From contig JAUIRK010000509.1 in assembly GCA_030549495.1 (NCBI GenBank), positions 1,858,501-1,922,500 of the forward strand: 64,000 nucleotides of DNA, given 5' to 3'. A program made the translations under genes and the position numbers. The notes beneath the pieces are model-generated. The model saw nothing but the letters and a program-made list of their open reading frames with translations. It had not been told where the DNA came from and did not search any database. This document shows positions 59,434-64,000 of the stretch, piece after piece. Source of the DNA: Nectonema munidae. Its lineage: Eukaryota; Nematomorpha; Nectonematoida; Nectonematidae. Every line of letters begins with the position of its first letter. Position 1 is the stretch's first letter.

Positions 59434-60591
59434 TAAGATTAGACCTAGGACATATGCCCATATGGCCACAGAATTGTCTTCGCAGCACACCAGGGATGTT
59501 TCAATAGGCTCTAACACTAATAAACCGAAAGCTTTGTTAGATTACAATAAATATAAAGTGGTATTGATTGTTTCAACCGAATGGTAGGAGAACAACAAAG
59601 TAGATGCTGGACTATAGATATTTTGCAAATTATTTGGACACTTGTTTACAACGTATGGATGATTTATCAATATAATTGTACTGCTATAGCTTCCAATAAA
59701 AAGGAGTAAATTTTTTATAAAAGTTTTACCTAGAGAACTCTCTCGAAAGTTTCAAATGTTTTTAGGCCAATAAAGAACATTTACTGAATTATGGATTCTG
59801 GTAAAAGCAAGAAAATCTAGAATACTAACTAGATGATCATGTTCAATAAAAGATATAGACCAAGGACACCTAGGCTTGTAAATGTTTTATGTGTAAAGAA
59901 CTTTCTCTTTAATATGTTTTAGGTGTCCCGATAACATGTAAATGTTTATTTATCTGTTTTTGTTTATTTCAAATGTACTATTTTATATTCATTTGATGTC
60001 AAACTTTTTGTTGTGTTTTGTCTTCCCTTAACAATGATGACTGCTTTAATTTTTTGAATAAATATTTCGATAAAAATTTTGATCACACAGAAATATAACT
60101 CGCAGAGTGTATAGTCTATGATGTTTATGGTAATGTGTCAAACTTGGTAGATCATACTGACCATCAAGATCCCTACATGCTTATATCGAGCACTAGGGCA
60201 AAAGTTCGAGCTCCACCCACTGAAATAGCTTAATGATCCCCCTCCCTCTAGATATTACAACAGCCTTTTTGAGTGTCTGCGCTCAGTTGATTTTTTATAT
60301 TAAATAATTATTTTTTCAAGAAAATTCCTAAAAAATGAATGCTAGATTTCAGATTTTATACATTATATTTTTGTTTTACTTTGAGAAATGTTTCCAATAA
60401 CACAAGTCAAAATTCATCTCCACAAGCAATCTAAGTTTTCTCTGATTTCGAGTTGTTGGGCGCCAATTTTATGTATGCATATATATTCTTATAATTGACG
60501 TCCAAAGAAGTGTCGCTCCAAGCGCATATGCCCCACCTCCATCTGTCCACCGTATTTTACAATGACATGACATCATATGAAATACAAGCTG

Positions 60592-60699
60592 AATCAATAA
60601 AAGGTTAAACATTTTTAGTCTATCATAATCTAAATATTAGCGGCTAATCAATAAAAGGTTAAACATTTTTAGTCTATCATAATCTAAATATTAGCGGCT
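60592..60699 (+). repeat. Perfect 2 x 54-bp tandem duplication
   Basis: The 54-bp unit beginning AATCAATAAAAGGTTAAACA and ending TTAGCGGCT occurs twice with no differences and no spacer. Confidence 0.95.
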
Positions 60700-62484
60700 A
60701 TTTACCTTTTTATGAACTGAACTGAGTCATAAAATGAGTGTCAACAACACTATGTTGATCCGTAAAAATATTTTTGTTGGATTATACACCCAGCTTTATA
60801 TTTCTTTCTTCAATTTCTCCCTTCTATTTTAGGTTGAAAACAAAAAATGTAAAAACAGCGTGGTTACATCATTACATAATTTAGACAAGACTTTCCATAA
60901 AAATTGTGCACATAGGGAATTCACAACGAAAAAATCTTAAAAATCAGAAAATTTACCTTGTCCTCTCTACTATGATCATATTATTTCACATTTTCTATAC
61001 AAATTTTTTTTATATTTACTTTGAATATGAGTCTTGGTTAGAAAAACAAATTTAACTTCAAAAAAAGTTAACAAAACAATTCTTAGAATTGTTAATATAT
61101 AAAAATATATACTTCACTTCAATAAGCACTTTCTAAGATGTGATCATATTCGGTCTAAAAAAAATTCATTTTATAGATGGCGCAAATAATATTTTATTTA
61201 AATTATTCTTTTAATGATGTCCCATTTCATTTACAAACTATTTTTTATCGTTAACTGTTTACAACAAAAGAATTTTGTGTATTTTATAAAAAAAATGTGA
61301 AAAAATAGCCCAATGTTTTTTATTTATAAAGGAATTTTTATCAATAAACATCGAAATAGATATATGGATAGAGCATTTTTATAAAATTTTCCATAATTCT
61401 GAAATTATATCAAAAAATATCATCACCACTAAAAAGCTAATCAAAATTTGAAATTTTAGATGCATCGTTTAATTTTCAGGACGTATTTAATTAATGGAAA
61501 AATTTAACGTAAAAAATTGAATAGTGTAAAAAGCGCGACTGTGGCATACGTGGATAAGGCTGACATCCAAGTTAAATATTTTTATACTCCCTGCCATGAG
61601 TAGACACTCTAAAAAAGACTTCGCATAGCAGCTAATTTCAAGCAGAACAATGGAATGAGGAAATTAAAGGTTACCCTGGTAAACTAGTTATCTATGCATC
61701 ATATTTTGAATGCATCGACTGTCGAATTTATAATAAATCTTTCATTAAATCTGCATTGTTATTTTATTTTTAGTGTAAAAGTAGAGCTTTAATTCAGGCC
61801 TATGTAGATATGATTATTATTGATCAGCAAATACGAATTTATACAATTCACATTTTCATAAATTTATTAGCTTTATTCTTCCGATTTTCCCCTCAACATG
61901 TTGGCATTTCGTTGTTATTTTTGTTGTATTCCGCGGTATTGCTAGATTACTAATTACCTTTTCATTTCGGGAGTATATCTTTTGCGTGTCTATAATAGCG
62001 CATGTTTTGTGCGTGTTTAAAATAAAATTCGCTGAAATTTGAATTTTGTACAAATAGGATTTGTAGGTTGGTTATGAACAACAGTTTTTTCAGGCATGAT
62101 GGGAGATTTTTAACTTCTGAGTTAAAAGCGTGTTCCTAAATAGAGTCATTAGTGAAGAAGGGTTTAATATGAAACCAAAAAATGAATATATAAAAAATTC
62201 TAGACTAGTAAATTGAAAAAAATATAATCAAGCAATTGAATGTTTTAAAACATACTTAAAAAATTTTTTTTAATTCAAAGCAATTATAATATAATTTTTG
62301 TTAATTGTCAAAAAAATAGTTAAGGGGTTGATTTGGATAAATATATGACGATAAGAATCAGTGGGTCAAAACTAAAAAGAGAATAAACCTTTCAGACATT
62401 GGTTTTCGAAAAACACACCAGAACCAAATATATGTTCACACAGCACATCCAATTTAGAAAAAGTATGCTGAATTATTAACTCAC

Positions 62485-62620
62485 CAAATTGTTGAACCGC
62501 TTTATCAGCACTCCAAGGCAACTCCAGAGTGATGTGAACGCGTTTGCGCTGGTTGATTGCTCTGCGATCGGAGTGCAGAGATATGCCACTGCTCGCCGCT
62601 TCAGAAATAATCGCACACAA
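62485..62620 (-). CDS. SBNO: Strawberry notch (SBNO), exon B (helicase motif V)
   Basis: The acceptor ACTTCTTAG precedes 62620. It encodes [20 protein letters not shown], then [20 protein letters not shown] and QQF, matching SBNO text [19 protein letters not shown] and [39 protein letters not shown] is the helicase motif V region. The donor CAATTTG|GTGAGT leaves one base and exon C supplies two. Confidence 0.96.
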
Positions 62621-63814
62621 CTAAGAAGTAATCAGATTATCTAGTTGAACATCTTTCTCTTGTGCTTCACAGAGTGCACAGCCCTCTTCATATATGCAAT
62701 TACTCATTCAAGCTACAGGAATAATATGAAATGAATCTATAATCACTTAGCGACCCCTCTAGATATAGCGTTTTCTTATATTTCTGTCGATGAAGAGGAC
62801 AAGTATTTATTAAATGTTTCAATATGCATCATAGATAAATATGTCATTTAATCTCTAATAAAATTTATAAAACTAAACTGATGTAATGATAAAAAGATGA
62901 ACAACTTTAACTAACGAGACTCTTAACAATGATATTTAAAAAAAGGATGGAAATGAGGAATTTTTAAAAGGTCAGCTAATGGTTTTAAGCTATAAGATTG
63001 GTAGTGTTCAAATATCCCCTAATTCGTTTGAAGCTTCAAAAAATCATGACTCTTATAACTGTTGTTTACTTAGCGAGTCAGAGACAATTCTTTTTTTGAG
63101 GGACCCCAGCTGATCTGATTTTTTAATTGTAAGACCATCACTAATGTATACACAGATTGCATATAAAACATATTTTGCTCTATATTTCATTTTATATATG
63201 TCAAAAATAGAAATCTATTGAATATGTTGAAACCTAATGAAATTTTGCACCTAAAATAGATGTGATAGTAAATGTAGCACAATAGAGTGTCCAAATTGTT
63301 TTTCTTAGGAAGGTGGTATATAAGCTAAGATGAGACAAGTAGAGAAGTTATAAGAGAATATATTAGAAGAATATCTATAATATATTTTAATAATTGAGCA
63401 AAGTAAAAATAAAATAGCGTTGTAATTATATAGGATAATGAGCGAAATTATTCCATGATGCTGTTATACCATTGAGGATTTAAATATGGCTGTAGAATAA
63501 CTTAGCAATATGTGTTCCTTGTTTAATTGATCATTATCATTAAAGCATTGCCATGATTTCGAAAAAAGAGCCAAACTATTGCTATTATTGCTTTACGATA
63601 GAAGAAGAGCTTGAGATATTGAGTTAGATATAAAATAGTTGGTTTAATGTATAACTTGCAAATGAAGAAAGGTATTATTTATATAAAGATACAAAGTAGA
63701 CACTAAATGAGCCCGAAACACACACTTGGATTTTTAAGGAAAGCTCATGTTCATTCTACTTTGGATAGTCAACCACAATAAGTGGGGCCTACGCACATAA
63801 AAAGAAAAATTTAC
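62621..63814 (-). other. SBNO intron between exons A and B
   Basis: 1.19 kb of A+T-rich sequence with a GTAAAT donor. No repeat or gene is recognised. Confidence 0.7.
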
Positions 63815-63946
63815 TTTTTCTCCATCCAAAAAACGTTGCTTTTCTTTCACATTTAGAGCTTCCAGTGGAACATCTTCTTCTCCCCTGGACTGATAAGAAA
63901 AGGAACCATTTTCATCGCAAACAACTCTTCCTTTGCGTCCCGTCAT
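63815..63946 (-). CDS. SBNO: Strawberry notch (SBNO), exon A (most 5' exon in window)
   Basis: Strawberry notch is a nuclear protein with a DExD/H-like helicase core, which acts as a transcriptional co-regulator in Notch and EGFR signalling in Drosophila. This exon follows TTTGAATCAG and encodes [20 protein letters not shown], then [20 protein letters not shown], matching SBNO text AEMTGRRGRVV, DVPLEMLNLTEKQRFMDGEK. It is exactly 44 codons and phase 0 at both ends. The first codon shown is not the protein start: the ATPase domain and N-terminus lie beyond 64000. The nine exons A to I (63946 down to 33833) give about 460 residues of the helicase C-terminal lobe and the SBNO C-terminal domain, with every junction in phase. 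Confidence 0.95.
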
Positions 63947-64000
63947 CTGATTCAAACAAATTAGAAATAATAACATCATCGCAAGCATTCACTCAAAAGA

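Larger units (their letters stand above)
59132..62484 (-). other. SBNO intron between exons B and C
   Basis: 3.35 kb. It contains a TTAA-flanked MITE relative (59306-59433) and a perfect 54-bp tandem duplication (60592-60699). The rest is A+T-rich with no gene. Confidence 0.6.

Noticed and set aside
61540-61580. tRNA A-box-like text (TGGCATACGTGG)
   Set aside because: No B box at a usable distance and no cloverleaf, so it is not called as a tRNA or SINE.
1-64000. LTR retrotransposons, retroviruses, Polintons, CRISPR arrays or bacterial operons
   Set aside because: I saw no long direct terminal repeats, protease/integrase or capsid text, or repeat-spacer arrays. The retroelements found are non-LTR.

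Overview
This is about 64 kb of A+T-rich (roughly 70% by eye) animal nuclear DNA, with small G+C-richer exons, GT-AG introns mostly of kilobase size, and many decayed transposons. Both recognisable host genes are metazoan families. They are diverged from vertebrate and insect forms, which suggests an invertebrate, possibly a repeat-rich arthropod such as a copepod. The lineage call is weak. Nothing bacterial (operons, CRISPR, phage) is present.

Layout. (1) 1-5.4 kb is intergenic and holds fragments of at least three non-LTR retrotransposons on the minus strand. (2) 5.4-19.6 kb, plus strand, is an IRF2BP-family gene (interferon regulatory factor 2-binding protein-like). The first exon carries the N-terminal C4 zinc finger, and the last two exons carry the C-terminal C3HC4 RING. 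Two middle exons at 11.1-11.5 kb are proposed from splice sites and phase. The five-exon model stays in frame for 412 residues. (3) 19.7-33.8 kb is intergenic: a LINE on the minus strand with a homopolymer-rich patch, a piggyBac remnant, a ZBED/SCAND3-like hAT remnant and a degenerate repeat array. (4) 33.8-64 kb, minus strand, is the C-terminal half of a strawberry notch (sno/SBNO) gene. Nine exons with matching phases run from 63946 down to 33833; the N-terminal half lies beyond the right edge.

The SBNO introns hold a 2.2-kb element with hAT-like ends and an uncharacterised transposase-like gene (40473-42653), an RTE LINE with a 12-bp target-site duplication, a Tigger/pogo element, several hAT elements, a second piggyBac remnant, a TA-flanked fold-back element and simple repeats.

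The two host genes point tail to tail. By family knowledge both encode nuclear transcriptional co-regulators; their adjacency may be chance. The best candidate for something little described is the 40.5-42.6 kb element: an 8-bp duplication (ATACACAC), inverted ends beginning TAGAC, and a broken gene of a family I recall only as unnamed proteins in aphids and Hydra.
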